NCBI RefSeq assembly: GCF_963678635.1
Contig: NC_087071.1
Coordinates: 16,553,613-16,617,612, forward strand
Length of the DNA: 64,000 nt
Direction of reading: 5' to 3'
DNA from: Symsagittifera roscoffensis
Lineage: Eukaryota > Xenacoelomorpha > Acoela > Convolutidae
Shown: one piece after another, positions 13,501 through 25,500 of the stretch
How positions within the stretch are numbered: position 1 is the first letter of the stretch
Layout: the number at the start of each line of letters is the position of its first letter
The notes under the pieces: generated by a model
Told to the model about the DNA's origin: nothing
The model's database searches: none
Seen by the model: only the letters and a program-made list of their open reading frames with translations
Program-made: the position numbers and the translations under genes

Positions 13501-16500
13501 GTGGCTTTCGTATAAAAAATGTATAATCATATTACTTCTCCTTACTCAATTATAGCAACCTCTCAAGGCTTTTACATTGTTTTTTGATGCTCGATTATAT
13601 TTTTTGCCCGAAAATCTCTGATTGGTCTCAGAAAACTTTTCATGTTGGTGTTGAGCCGTCCCTAATATCAGTCATCTTGCAGTACCTGATGAAACGATCT
13701 TTATCTCATAAAAATGAGTCGAAAATTATCGGTTTCGTAAAATCTACCTATTCATCCGGTTTTCTGAAATTGAGTTAATTTTATCAAAAAATGTCAATCG
13801 TAAATTGTTTTTGAAGTTCAAAGAGCTGTAAAGCCTTATATTTTTTTAATTAGAAATTGTTAAGTTTAGATTTTTTTCTGAAAACAAGTCAGTTTTTTTT
13901 CTGTTTTCTTGCGTTCATTGACTCTTTTTTTTAAAAACTTTTCTGTTGGCTACATCAATCATACATTGATCTTGAAAGTCTAAGAGCTTCAAGGCTATAG
14001 TTTTCGGTTTCCTTTTGCTCTTTTTCTTTTGCTATTTTTCCTCTTGCTCCTTTAAATCTGGCTCCTTTCCCCCACCTCTGTTGGGTGATTAATTTATTTA
14101 GGTATTTAGAGTCGGTCTACTTTATTTTGTTTTATTCCGGGACAAGTGTAAATGTTTATTCATGGTCATTTTTTTTGTTCTATAAGAGTAATGAACGTAG
14201 TGAGTACTCCTTTATAGGTCTTGCTGTTTTTTTCAGGAAGAAGACTAACAGTATGTTTACGCTCAATTTCGTTTTTTCGCGGTTTGACTTTTGATTTCTT
14301 TCTAAGTTCTTTTCATTTCTTTCGTTAAAAGGAAGGCAAACTCTTCTATCGAACAGCATAAATGTAAAGGCCACGAAAAACGTGATCGACTTCTAATTTC
14401 GAAAATGGAAATTAATTATCAGATTTCCCAGCGAAATAAAAGTTTTACCTATTGATCCAGTTTTCTCAAATTGGTTTAATTTTATCAAAAAAGTGTCAAT
14501 CATAAATTGATCTACAAATTCAAAGAGCTTTAAGGCCATCTAGTTTTTTTTCTGCGAAATTCAAAAATGGAGGGTTTTCAAAAAACAAGTCAGTTTTTTT
14601 TTTCAGTTTGCTTGCGTTTATTGTTCTTTTTCAACTGTCAGTTGGCTATGTTAGACATTTAAATTTTTCGAAATTCGTTATTCGAATTTGTTTATCACGT
14701 GGAGTTCAAGTTGTACTCTCTAGTAACAAGTTAAAATGATGTCTGATTTCTAGTTCCGAAACCGGATTTAATTTACTACCTTTAATCCTTTTATTCGTTT
14801 TTCTTCCTATTACAAGGTCACATCAACCAAATTTTTTGGTATTGTTTTTCATCAACGTTTCCCATCTTTCTGTTGGATTTAAATTTCTTGCTAAGAAAAC
14901 TAACCAGGTCAAAGGCTCTGAAGTGCGCTGTTTGCCAGCTTGAGTAAGAGATTGTGAGCAATTCGTCAAGTTGTAGCCTAAGCTTGACGTTCTCCGTTTC
15001 CATATTATCATATCTATTTTGAAATCTCTTTGACGTATTTCCCATGATTGCTGCGATTGAGACTATGGATACGAATGATGCAATAATATAGACAAAGAGT
15101 GTTATCAGCAGCCAGTTTTGTACTATAGCTCTGCCATGAATAATTCGCTCCGTCAATGTCTGAAATGCGCTACGGTTAGTTTTTCTGCTTTTCTTGATCT
15201 GTTTTGAGGTAACTGAATTACAGTCGCGCAGTCGGTAAAACCTGTTCTTGACAGGCAGTTAGGCCAAATACTTTTCCCAAAGCAGCCTTTTTAATTCTCA
15301 TTATCTGCTATTTATCTTTTTTTTTTATGATTGATCATAGTTTTTTTTGGCTTAGCTATAATTTAGCCGAGAATCGAAGGAAGAATTAAAGCGGTTTTTG
15401 TATGTCTATTTGGACATGAAGTCATAGTAAAGATCAGTATTATAATAATCATCATCATAATAATTACACAAGCAAGAAAGCTTGTGTGATAGTATGAACT
15501 CTCTTTTTTTTCAACCTAAGTCGCAAATATTAGTGTTCATTTTAAAGTGCTATTTTACTGCAGATCAATAACCAGCGAATAAGTACAGCAATGCTAAAGA
15601 TATTAACACAGACTATTATATTGCAAATAGCACTTTAGCTTTAAGGTACAATGGATCTGTAGCGTAGAGGTAGAGAAGGAGACCCGCAACAAAATAAGAG
15701 GAATCGAACCTGGGCAGGGTCGGATGTTTTAAATGACTTTTTTCCGTATACTAGTTATTATGCGTCCGCTCTATAAACTGAGTCATGTTAGATGATAAAT
15801 TTCTTTTTTCAAATTAACTGCTAATGCGTCATAATTGGCTTGCGTCACTTAGAAATGATGTAGACTCATAATTGGCGTGCGTCACTCAACAAATTATGGA
15901 GGCTCAAAGTTTTACTCATTCAGTTTTTCCCAGTAGTGTCATCGGTCGTATCAGTAGTGCAACTTCGCCTCTGTGTAAAAAAAAAATATAATAATCATAA
16001 TCTAAGCAGAATAATCACAATAATTATAATAATCATAATAATAAAAATAATCATAATACTAATAATGATCATAATAATGATAATTATCATAATAATCATA
16101 ATAACAATTATAATAATCATCATAATAATAATTTTAATAATAATAATATTAATAAATATTATAATATTATTATATTAATAAAATATATTAATATATTATA
16201 GTATTATTATATTAATAAAAATAACACGAGTGAAGAGCAATGTATAAGTACGAATCTTCTTTTTTTCTAACCTAACTGGCAAGTTAGTGTTCATTACATT
16301 AAAGTCTTCATTCATAGCTTCTGTTCTCTGCTTTATTTGTGGCTAGTGTTTGTGAGTTATTAAGCGTCCGTGGCTGAGTAGTTATTGCGTGGGACTCATA
16401 ATCTCTAAGTCGCAAATCGAATCCGAGATGTAGCCGGATTTTAAATAAATCGAGGCTAATCTCGCGATAAGCAAGGGTATTGTAATCGCCTACTAGACTT

Positions 16501-19500
16501 TTTCCCCGTAAATAACTTTGTTTACAGAATGGTCAAAATTAGAAATAATAAGTTGGTTCATTTCATTATGAATTCAAATTGATTGCGCCTCGGACGGCAA
16601 AGGTCCTGGGTTCGAATCTGACAAGACCTGTTTTTTTTTCAAAACGGAAATAGCCCGCTTTAAAAACACTGTGTCAGCTTATTGTTGTCTGCTAATGTTC
16701 ATTCGGCTTAGTTGCCATTTTGTAGATTGTTTTTTATTATTATTATAACATTTCACTTGCTCAGCTGTTTATATTTTTTTTGCTTAAGAAATTTTCGTTT
16801 TTTTGCTTAAGAACTTTAATCTGCCCAAGTGATTTCGGTTTTTCTTTTACCAGCTTAGTTAGCTAATTTCGATCAGGATCGCACAAAATGCTGAAAAACT
16901 TAATAGAAATCATAGTTCAAGCTTTTTATGACAACAGTTTTTTTTGTGGCTCTTTTGCTTTTTTGTTCCCGGCTTAATAGGTGTCTGCCTATATTATATC
17001 GGTTTAATAAAAATAATGTATAATAACAAGCATAACTTTTTGTCCACAAATTATTCCGACCACTGTTATTTAATTATTTTTCTAGTTATGGCCGTTTTTT
17101 TTGTGAGCAGTGTTTTCATGACTGCTTTTTCATGATAATCATGTGATTGATACAGGGTATGGTGAGAACCTTAGAACATTAGCATTGGCATTAATCGACT
17201 CAATTTGTATTTCAGAAACAAGTAACGAAATAAAAACGCATTTTGATCAAGCTGTGAGGTGTGTGAATACAGAGCTGTCTAGTTTTTGAATGGTTGTATG
17301 GTTATTAGCAGTTCTAGTATAGTTGTTTTCTAAATAAATTGTTGATCTTTACGGTTTTGCGTGCGAAATGCAAATTCACTTCTGTGTATGAAATAGCAAT
17401 GACGTTTCGTCCAGTTACTAAGCAAGTTTTACCTTTTCCTATCTTTCTGGTTTTCTTAATCGTCAAAAACTATTAAGTTTTGCTCGTTAGTTTGTTTGCT
17501 TTGCTTACAGGTTTTGCTGTTTGAGTTCTCTCGATTTGCTCGACCCTGTTGATATAAAGTGCGGCGTTTGGTTCTGGGTTGTTGTGAATGTTGGCTGTTT
17601 GAGTTGACAACGGATTGCATGGGTAGTTTTGGTCCCCAGTTGAATCATCGGCTTGTCCTCTATGGTCATAGGCAGTGTAATGAACATCTTGTGGTACTGC
17701 GTTCATTTTGTTTCATAGAATGTGCAAGTACTGGTCAAAATCTGTTCTTTAGTTTTTTGATGGTTGAACATTGAGAAGTGTAATATAATGCACGCACTCT
17801 GTCGTAGAACATATGATACTAAATTTAATATGATTTTCTCATTAAATATAACTGCTGATTGTAAACTTCTAAAAACAAGAAGCGGTTGTTAATATTTTCT
17901 AAGAAGCCGAGAAGAAAAAAATAATAGGCATGGGTTAAAAGTTGAAAATGATTAGATGCAGTTTCAAGTTTTTGAATACGGTAATAATAGGTATATTTCA
18001 ATTCTAAGTGATAATAAGAATAGCCGGTTGTTGTGCGAGTTAAACCAAATTTTTCGACCTGAATGTTTGACGTAAATAAATAAAAAAAACATGAAAATAA
18101 AAAATCGACTGAAACTGAAAACTGTACAAAGTTTAGTAAATCGCACTAAATCAAAGTGATAATTTCTCTTTTCATTTGTAAATTTTGTAAACTTCAGTCT
18201 GAAAAACGGAGAACTCGAGACCAACTGCAATATTTTTTTGATTTTTTATGCAAATCACGACTAGCAGGACATTAATATGATATCCTGCTTCACCTTTTAG
18301 GCGATTTATTTGTGGTAGTCAAAAATGGAAATAAAACACATACCCTACGCCATAGTTCCTTTGTACCATCTTTAAGAGAGTGGTCGAAACAAAAATGGAA
18401 TGAAATGAATCTTGAGAAAATTTTCAATCGACTACACGCTATAGGTTATTTCTTTAAGAAACTTGCTACCCCAAATGAAGGCTAGAAACAGTAAAAACTT
18501 GCAGAATTTTATGAAACATGCAACTTCTATTTTGGGAAGCAATCAACCTCAGTTTTGCTAATTTCCAAACTATGAAGGTGTAAATTTTTAAATTTCATAA
18601 GGCCCAAAATACTGAAATTTTGACTACCTAGTTAGATGGAAAAAAGTTCGATCTAGAAATTCACTTTAAATATACCCCTTGCGTGTTGTTTTAGTTTTGT
18701 TTCTTCATTGTTGAGAAAAATACGATGCTAATTGTTTTATGCGGTTGCCTTCTAATTTAGAAATCTAAAGCTCTCCCAAAATCCAAATATTCTTTTTTTT
18801 CGTTTTTTTTGTCTTTTTTATCGGCTTAATAAATTTCGGCTTAATTAATATCGACTTAGTGAAATCTTATTGCGTCGTTACGTTCGAAAAAAAGTTTGTG
18901 CGCGTGTGTGTGCTCTGAGGGGAAAAGGGACTAAAAGTTTTTTATTAGCTTCGATTTTTTTGAATTTCTTTTCGGTATGAAGGGTTTCTGCTCAAGTTTT
19001 TTTTTGGACGTCTGGCGTAGAGGTAAAACAATTCAAATCCAGTCAACCATCCGGCTCATCTGGCGCAGAGGTAAAACAACTGCTTGAGACGACAAAGATT
19101 TGCAAACTAGAATTTTTGTGCTTTTTCGGACTATCGTCCGTCTGTTTATTTTTGTCGGTTTAGTTCCCGTAGATCGATGGTTCAACTTTATTCCAAGTTG
19201 CTGTAACCTCCATGCTTGAGACGATAAAGCCCGGCAGTTTGATTCCAGTTGAGACTATTTTTTGCAACTAGAAAATTTTGGCTAATTTAGATTATTGTCT
19301 GTCTGCTTATTTTTGTCTGCTGAGTTCCTTAGAAAGGACTTTCTCAAACTTCTTTCTGGAGTTTCTATTGGTGCAGGCAGTTTTTTTCCCGATATTTTGG
19401 GCTTTTGTTGCAAGTTTTATTGACGAAAACGTTATTTTAAATTTTTTTACCTTTGATTTTCATAGTCATTCATATTTGTATCGCAAGTTCTAAGGGCATG

Positions 19501-22500
19501 TATTTCTTCTTGCTGTTCGAAAGTTTTTTTGTTTTATTGCGTTCATTACTTTTTTCAACTTCTGCCCGCGTTGTTTTCCCGGCTTTTTAAGTTTCAATGA
19601 ACTTAGTGAACAAATTTCTGTAGGTCGCGCTCAGTGATTTTTTGTTTCATTTAAAAGTTTTTCACGCTCAAATTTGATCGTTCGAGGCTGCTTTTTGATT
19701 TTTTTTCAGTTCAATTTGATTCATTTTCTAAATAAAAGCAAATTACCACGTCCAAGCTTAAATGGCTGAAAAACAAAGTTATTTGTTTCAAAAATTGGTT
19801 TCAACTTTTAGAATTCCCAGCTGAGTAACGAAATTCTTTTGCTCCAGTTTTCTCAAATTTGGATATTTTTTGTCAAAAAAGTGTCAATCATAAAGTTTTC
19901 TAGAAATACAAAGAACTTGAAGGTGATATAATTTTCTTTGGTTCTCAGAAGTTGATTTCATATCGAGAAAAGTAAATAATTTTTTTGACTCCTTGAGTTC
20001 ATTGACAGAAAAAAGAAAATACCTTTTCTGCTCTAAAAACTACAGATGTGCATTCATACATATTAATGCTTGTATGAATGCACTTGGGTATATATGCACT
20101 TTTTGAGTTTAATTGAAATTCATCTGATGAAAGCGTAAATAGCACTCGACACATACGAACGTGGAAATCGCGAGAAAAAACGTGAACGATTTTTAGTTTC
20201 AAAAGTGTTTTTAATTTTTAGATTTCAAGCGTAAAAAAAAACTTTACCTGTTGATCCACTTTTCTCAAGTTGTATTAATGTTATCACAAAAGTGTAAATC
20301 ATAAATTGTTCTAGAAATTCAAAGAGCTTAAAGAGCGTCTGTTTTTTTTTTTGAAGTTCGAAAGTTGAGATTTTTTCAACAAAGCATTTTTTTTCCTGTT
20401 TACTTGCGTTCATTACTCTTTTCCAATCTTCGATTGTCCATGTGTTTGTTATCAGATTAAGTGAAATTGAGCAGTTAGCTCGTGAAAGGTTTTTTTTCGT
20501 TGTTTTGTGTTTGTTACTGGGCGGCTGAGAATTGTGAACTTTCGAGACGTGCGTTTATGAGTATCAATCAGAAATAATAATTTTGAATAATTCTGCTGCT
20601 GTTTTTTTTCAAATGATTGACTTATCCTTCCGTTGTAACAAAAACCGCCAAAATTTTGCAATGATGCTGTTTATTCGATAGAAAAACATGTTCTTATGAG
20701 TTTTTATCGCCGAGCCATGGATCGTCTTTTGTTAAGAAATGAGTATCTAACGAGAATTTCAGTTTCGGCTAAAGTTAAAATGTTCGTAACTCAGCAGATA
20801 AGTTACATTACAAAGATTTTTTATACTGGTTTTATGTTCAACATATTTGTTCAGCACATTTTTCTTCATATCTGCAAATTATTATAAAAAGTTTTCGAAT
20901 TTTTCTAAGCTACGGGAAACCTTGACAATTTGAATCTCGTCATTATATGGCTCCGCCAACTTTTCCGTGTCCGGGTAATTTTGTCCCGAGCTAAACTGTC
21001 TGAAACATCCCTAGTCATTTGCTGTGTCCCTAAAATCTACTTTGAATTGTCGATTTTCTTGCCAGTTCATTAGGGCAAGCACTTAAACGTGAACAAAACC
21101 AGACACTAAGAAATGGGCAATTTTGCCAAGGACGCAACCTCCCGGAGAAATTCCTGGGACACATGCCCATGTACCAAAGTTTCATGCGATTATTAAAGGT
21201 TGTTGACATTTATTTCGACCGGTTAGGTTCATAATAGTTTTATAGTTAATTTCTCCTGTAAACAACTGGTTTAACCACGTAGGAATAGGTTCGAATAGCC
21301 CCAGTTTCCAATTTTTTCAAGTCAAGTAAAATTTGAATCTTTTTTTTTACAGCTGACGAAATAGTGAATGTTTGATTTTGAGTAATTTCAGCGATGTTTG
21401 TTAATTAATATTTTTGTTCTATTCCGAGGAGTGATAATCCAAATTGTAAATTGTAATCGCGAGATTCTAAGCATACCTTCGTGGTTAATTAGACTTCAAC
21501 CAATCCGGTGCAAGGATTTTAACTTGTCTGTCATTTTTAAGAGCTTCAACTTCAAATCGGGCGGAATATGCAAAAAAAAATCCCATAAAATTTGAAACGA
21601 AAAAACATCATTTTTTTCTAGGAGTAAATGCCATTATCTTGTTTTCCTTTTGTCTTAAATTCCTTTTGAAATCTGTTTACAGTTGATCTATTGTGCAGTT
21701 TTAATTTCTTATGTATAAATTGAGTACTTAACAAATTGGAAGTACAACAGCGGTCTCCGTGACGAGCTGAACAGCTCGTATGTTGGTCCTTTTCCTTTGT
21801 GGATGAATGGTGTTATTAATTTTTGGTTCTATTCTAGGAGTGACCGCCATTATCTTCTGTGTGGCCCTGAGTGGCTACGACTGTCTGCTAGCAGAAGACG
21901 AAGAAACGAATAGACTACAGGAGAGCATGCGATTATTTGATTCTATCTGCAACAATAAGTGGTTCATTGAGACATCCATTATTCTGTTCCTCAACAAGAA
22001 AGGTAGCTCAGCTTTTGTTTAAAATTACATCAATGCAGGGGCGGATCTAGGATTTTCTTTCGAAAATTTTGTCGACCTTTTTTTGGATCGACCAAATTGA
22101 TTTTCCTCGCTCTCCCAAAGCACTAAAAAGACCAGGCCAAAAAAGGCGGTTTTAGGCACTTTTTGGAAAATGTTGACCAAAAAATCGCGTTTTTTGGCGC
22201 GCGCTCCCACCTCAAAAATAGTATATATTGGCGCCGAAGGCGTCTTTAGACAATTTTAGGGTCCATCACCAAATAGGATATCTAAAAATAGTACAAAGGG
22301 GGGTCCTTTTGGTCGGCTGGAGGTCGAATCCCTGAGGAAAAGTGAAGGAGCTTCCCACCCACCCCCCCCCCCCCCAAAGCCATCCCTGTATCAATTTCCA
22401 AGTACATGCTAGATGGGTCCCCAAAGAAAAAATGTTCGGATTTAATTCTTCGAAAACGGTATGCGTTAAAATTCCATAAAGCTTGAAGTTTGAAATAGTG

Positions 22501-25500
22501 AAATAGCCGAGAATTCAAATTATGTACGCGATTTTGACAAAAGTCGTACTTTATTTCGAAAACAGTGTTTAATGAAATGAAATTTTCCCCTCCAAAAATT
22601 TTGTGAGTTTAAATTGTATGTATCCTATGATCTAATGATAATCTTTGAGGCTGAAAACTAAGTTGTAATTTGAAAAAAAATGTATTTCTTTTTCATCAAT
22701 CAACTGGGTTCTTTCAGCGTAATTTTTGATCAATTAAAAAACCAAAATAACTCCTTTTTTGGTTGAAATTTTGGAAGATAATTTCAAAAAAAAACTTGCG
22801 CCATAATAATCCCTGCGAAAACTTCAGTTAACTTAACTTTTGTTAACTTCAGTTTTTGTCTAAACTTAACACAAATTGTGAAAAACGGGTTTGAAATTTC
22901 AAGTTTCGTTCGTTTTGTTCGGATGATTGAAATCAGCACTGTGCTTTTCTTGTACTTGTACAACAACCAGGAACCCATTATTTTTATTATTGTTATTATG
23001 ATTATTATGAGTAATGAACGTAGCGAAGATTCTTATATAGATCTTGCTGTTTTTTTTTCAGGAAAAGTCTTAAATGTCTCTCATATCTACAGATGTGCAT
23101 TCATACATAATGATGCATTTATGAATGCACTCAGGTATATATGCATTTTTTGAGTTCAATTGAAATTCATCTGCTGAAAGTGACATAATCATAAATTGTT
23201 CTCGAAATTCAAAGAGCTTAAAGAGCATCTATTTTTTTCTTTGCAATTCCGTTTTTTCAAGAAAGTCAGTTTTTTTTAATGTTTTCTTGTGTTCAATAAC
23301 TCTTTTCCAATATTCTATTGGATATGTTTATTATTATGATTATTGTTATTATGATTATTGTTATCATTATCATCATTATTATGATTATTATTATCATCAT
23401 TACTAGTTTTATTGTGTATACTTTGTGTTTAGATTTGTTTGAGGAGAAGATAACGAAGTCTCCCCTGACCCACTGCTTCCCAGAGTACTCTGGCCCCAAC
23501 ACATTCATGGAGGCTGGCCAGTACATCCAGATGAAGTTCGAGAACCTCAACAGACGCAAACTCACCAAGGAGGCAAGTCACTCACTCACACACTCGCACA
23601 TCACACACAACGCTCATTCAATACCCCTCACTTTTACTGTATTAATGTCTAATGAACAAAACTTTCAAGTCGTGTGGTTTTTGATGGCTTTTAAAACAAA
23701 AGCGGCGTATCTAGGACTTAGCGGAACGGGGACTTTGCGAAACATTTTGAAAGGTTCTTGAATTTTGAATTTTCTGATGCGGTGCAGAATTTGGACATGT
23801 TTCAAATTAGATCAATATGAGAATCGAAGCAAAATAAGAAAGTTTTAAAAAGTTAGAAAAAGGCAATCCGAGAGAAATGATTACAAAAAGCACTTACCTG
23901 AATCTGATGATGTCAACGTCAGTGCACCGTATTGAACTGAATAGTTAGTGTATTTCGTTCATTTATGACTGGTCTCATTTGTGACGTCTAGTTTTCTGAG
24001 ATTTAATGTAATCTGTTTGATCATTTGAATGAATTTTTTTGCTTGGTTATTTTATCAAGTGCTTAAGATATGTAAAGGAAGCCTATAAGCTGTACTATAA
24101 TAGTACATTCCTTTTTTGTTGAGTTTTATTCAGTGAGGTCAAAATACGTAATTGAGGTCAAAATAAAATCAAGTGTCTCTGTCCTCTGAAACCGTTTTAA
24201 CTCTGTATGTAGTTTTATAGGGTGCCGGACATCAAGCCGACGGGACTTCAAGCCGAATCGTAAAATTAGGGACTTCAAGCCGAAAATTTTCTCATTAAGT
24301 CATGAAAAAGGTTAATTTGAAAATTTTTTTAAAGAATTTCTCAATTTCATGATCTTTATTCGGTAATTATTAGCGTTTTCACGAAATTGAAACCTCCAAA
24401 TGAAGTTTAGGAAAGTTGAAAAATAAAACACGGTTGAAGGTAATTTTCTTGTTTATAATTTATGCATTTCAAAAAAGGGCTGATATTATTAACTAATGCC
24501 AATCCTAAGTAATTCATTGTCATAAATAACGCTTATTATGGACTGAACTAGCCTAAGATTTTGAAAAGAAACGTTTTACAGATGCAAAAATAATGATTTG
24601 AGGTGCTTGTAAAGTTTAATTTTTGGCCTGAAGTCCCTTAGGCTTGAAGTCCCGTCGGCTTGTTGACCTAGACCCAGTTTTATAAGACTCTTTAGTTTAA
24701 GGATATTTAATGATGTTTGTATGTTTGTTCTTGGTGTTTGCGAGAAAAGGTGTCACTTTTGAATCCAATAGGATGAAATAAACATTTGTTTACGCTTGCG
24801 ATGAGCAAGCATAATCAAATCGGATTATTGAACTTTTTCGGGCTAACAACTTGTCTAACAGAATCGAATCACTGAATAATTTGCTCAGCCTACTTTCATA
24901 GTTAAGATCGAATCGAGACACCAATTTAGTTTGTTTAGGCTGGAGTTAAATTTCATGCTTGAGACGGTAATGGGTTCGATTCTGGCCTGGAGTTGAAATT
25001 TTCATAAATTTATTTTGGGAGAAATTTAATTATCGGACTAATATTTGTCTGCTTATTTTTTGTCGGCCTGCTTTCCACATCATGAACTTTTTTCTAGTTG
25101 AAGCAAGTTTTGCTAGATATGAAAACGTCTTGAATCGTTCATATAGTTTTCAAACGTATGGCCTCAGATTTTGTATGATTTCTTGTTTAAGAGTCGGTGA
25201 ACGTAGTCCAGATTCTGAAATAGGTCGTGATGATGTTTTTTGTTTGTTTTCTTGAAGTAATTTTTTTCGGGCGCTAATTTACATTTTCGCGGTTTGACTC
25301 TTGGATTCTTTCTAACTTCAGTTCAATTCTTTTCTTAAAAGGAAGGTAAACGCCACTATCGAACAGCAAAATTTTAAAGGTCACGAAATATGCGATCGAC
25401 TTCTAGATTTGAAAGTGGAATTTAATTTTCAAATTTCTTAGCGGAATATAAAATTTATCTATTGATCCAGTTTTCTCAATTTTTGTTCATTTAGATAAAA

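Larger units (their letters stand above)
14347..24210. repeat. Copy 1 of a ~10-kb duplicated block
   Basis: Nearly collinear with 52441-64000 at high identity, apart from indels. It contains nested-gene exons 1 and 2 and Gi alpha exons c and d, all intact here. Copy 2 lacks about 930 bp of this copy (about 21321-22249). Copy 1 lacks a ~620-bp insertion and a ~1.95-kb tandem duplication found in copy 2. Confidence 0.9.

Noticed and set aside
15655-15720. tRNA gene candidate (tagcgtagaggtagag with gaatcgaacctgg)
   Set aside because: No foldable acceptor or anticodon stem; the box-like motifs belong to tRNA-derived repeats.
15936-16178. 80-codon Ile-rich ORF (and similar ORFs at 23293-23761 and 62843-63289)
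   Set aside because: Produced by ATA/ATT/ATC trinucleotide microsatellites; no domain, codon or splice support beyond the overlapping Gi alpha exon.
17559-17774. + strand 71-codon ORF, conserved at 55631-55846
   Set aside because: Shadow of the antisense nested-gene exon 1; it lacks its own splice or start context. Conservation follows from the duplication.
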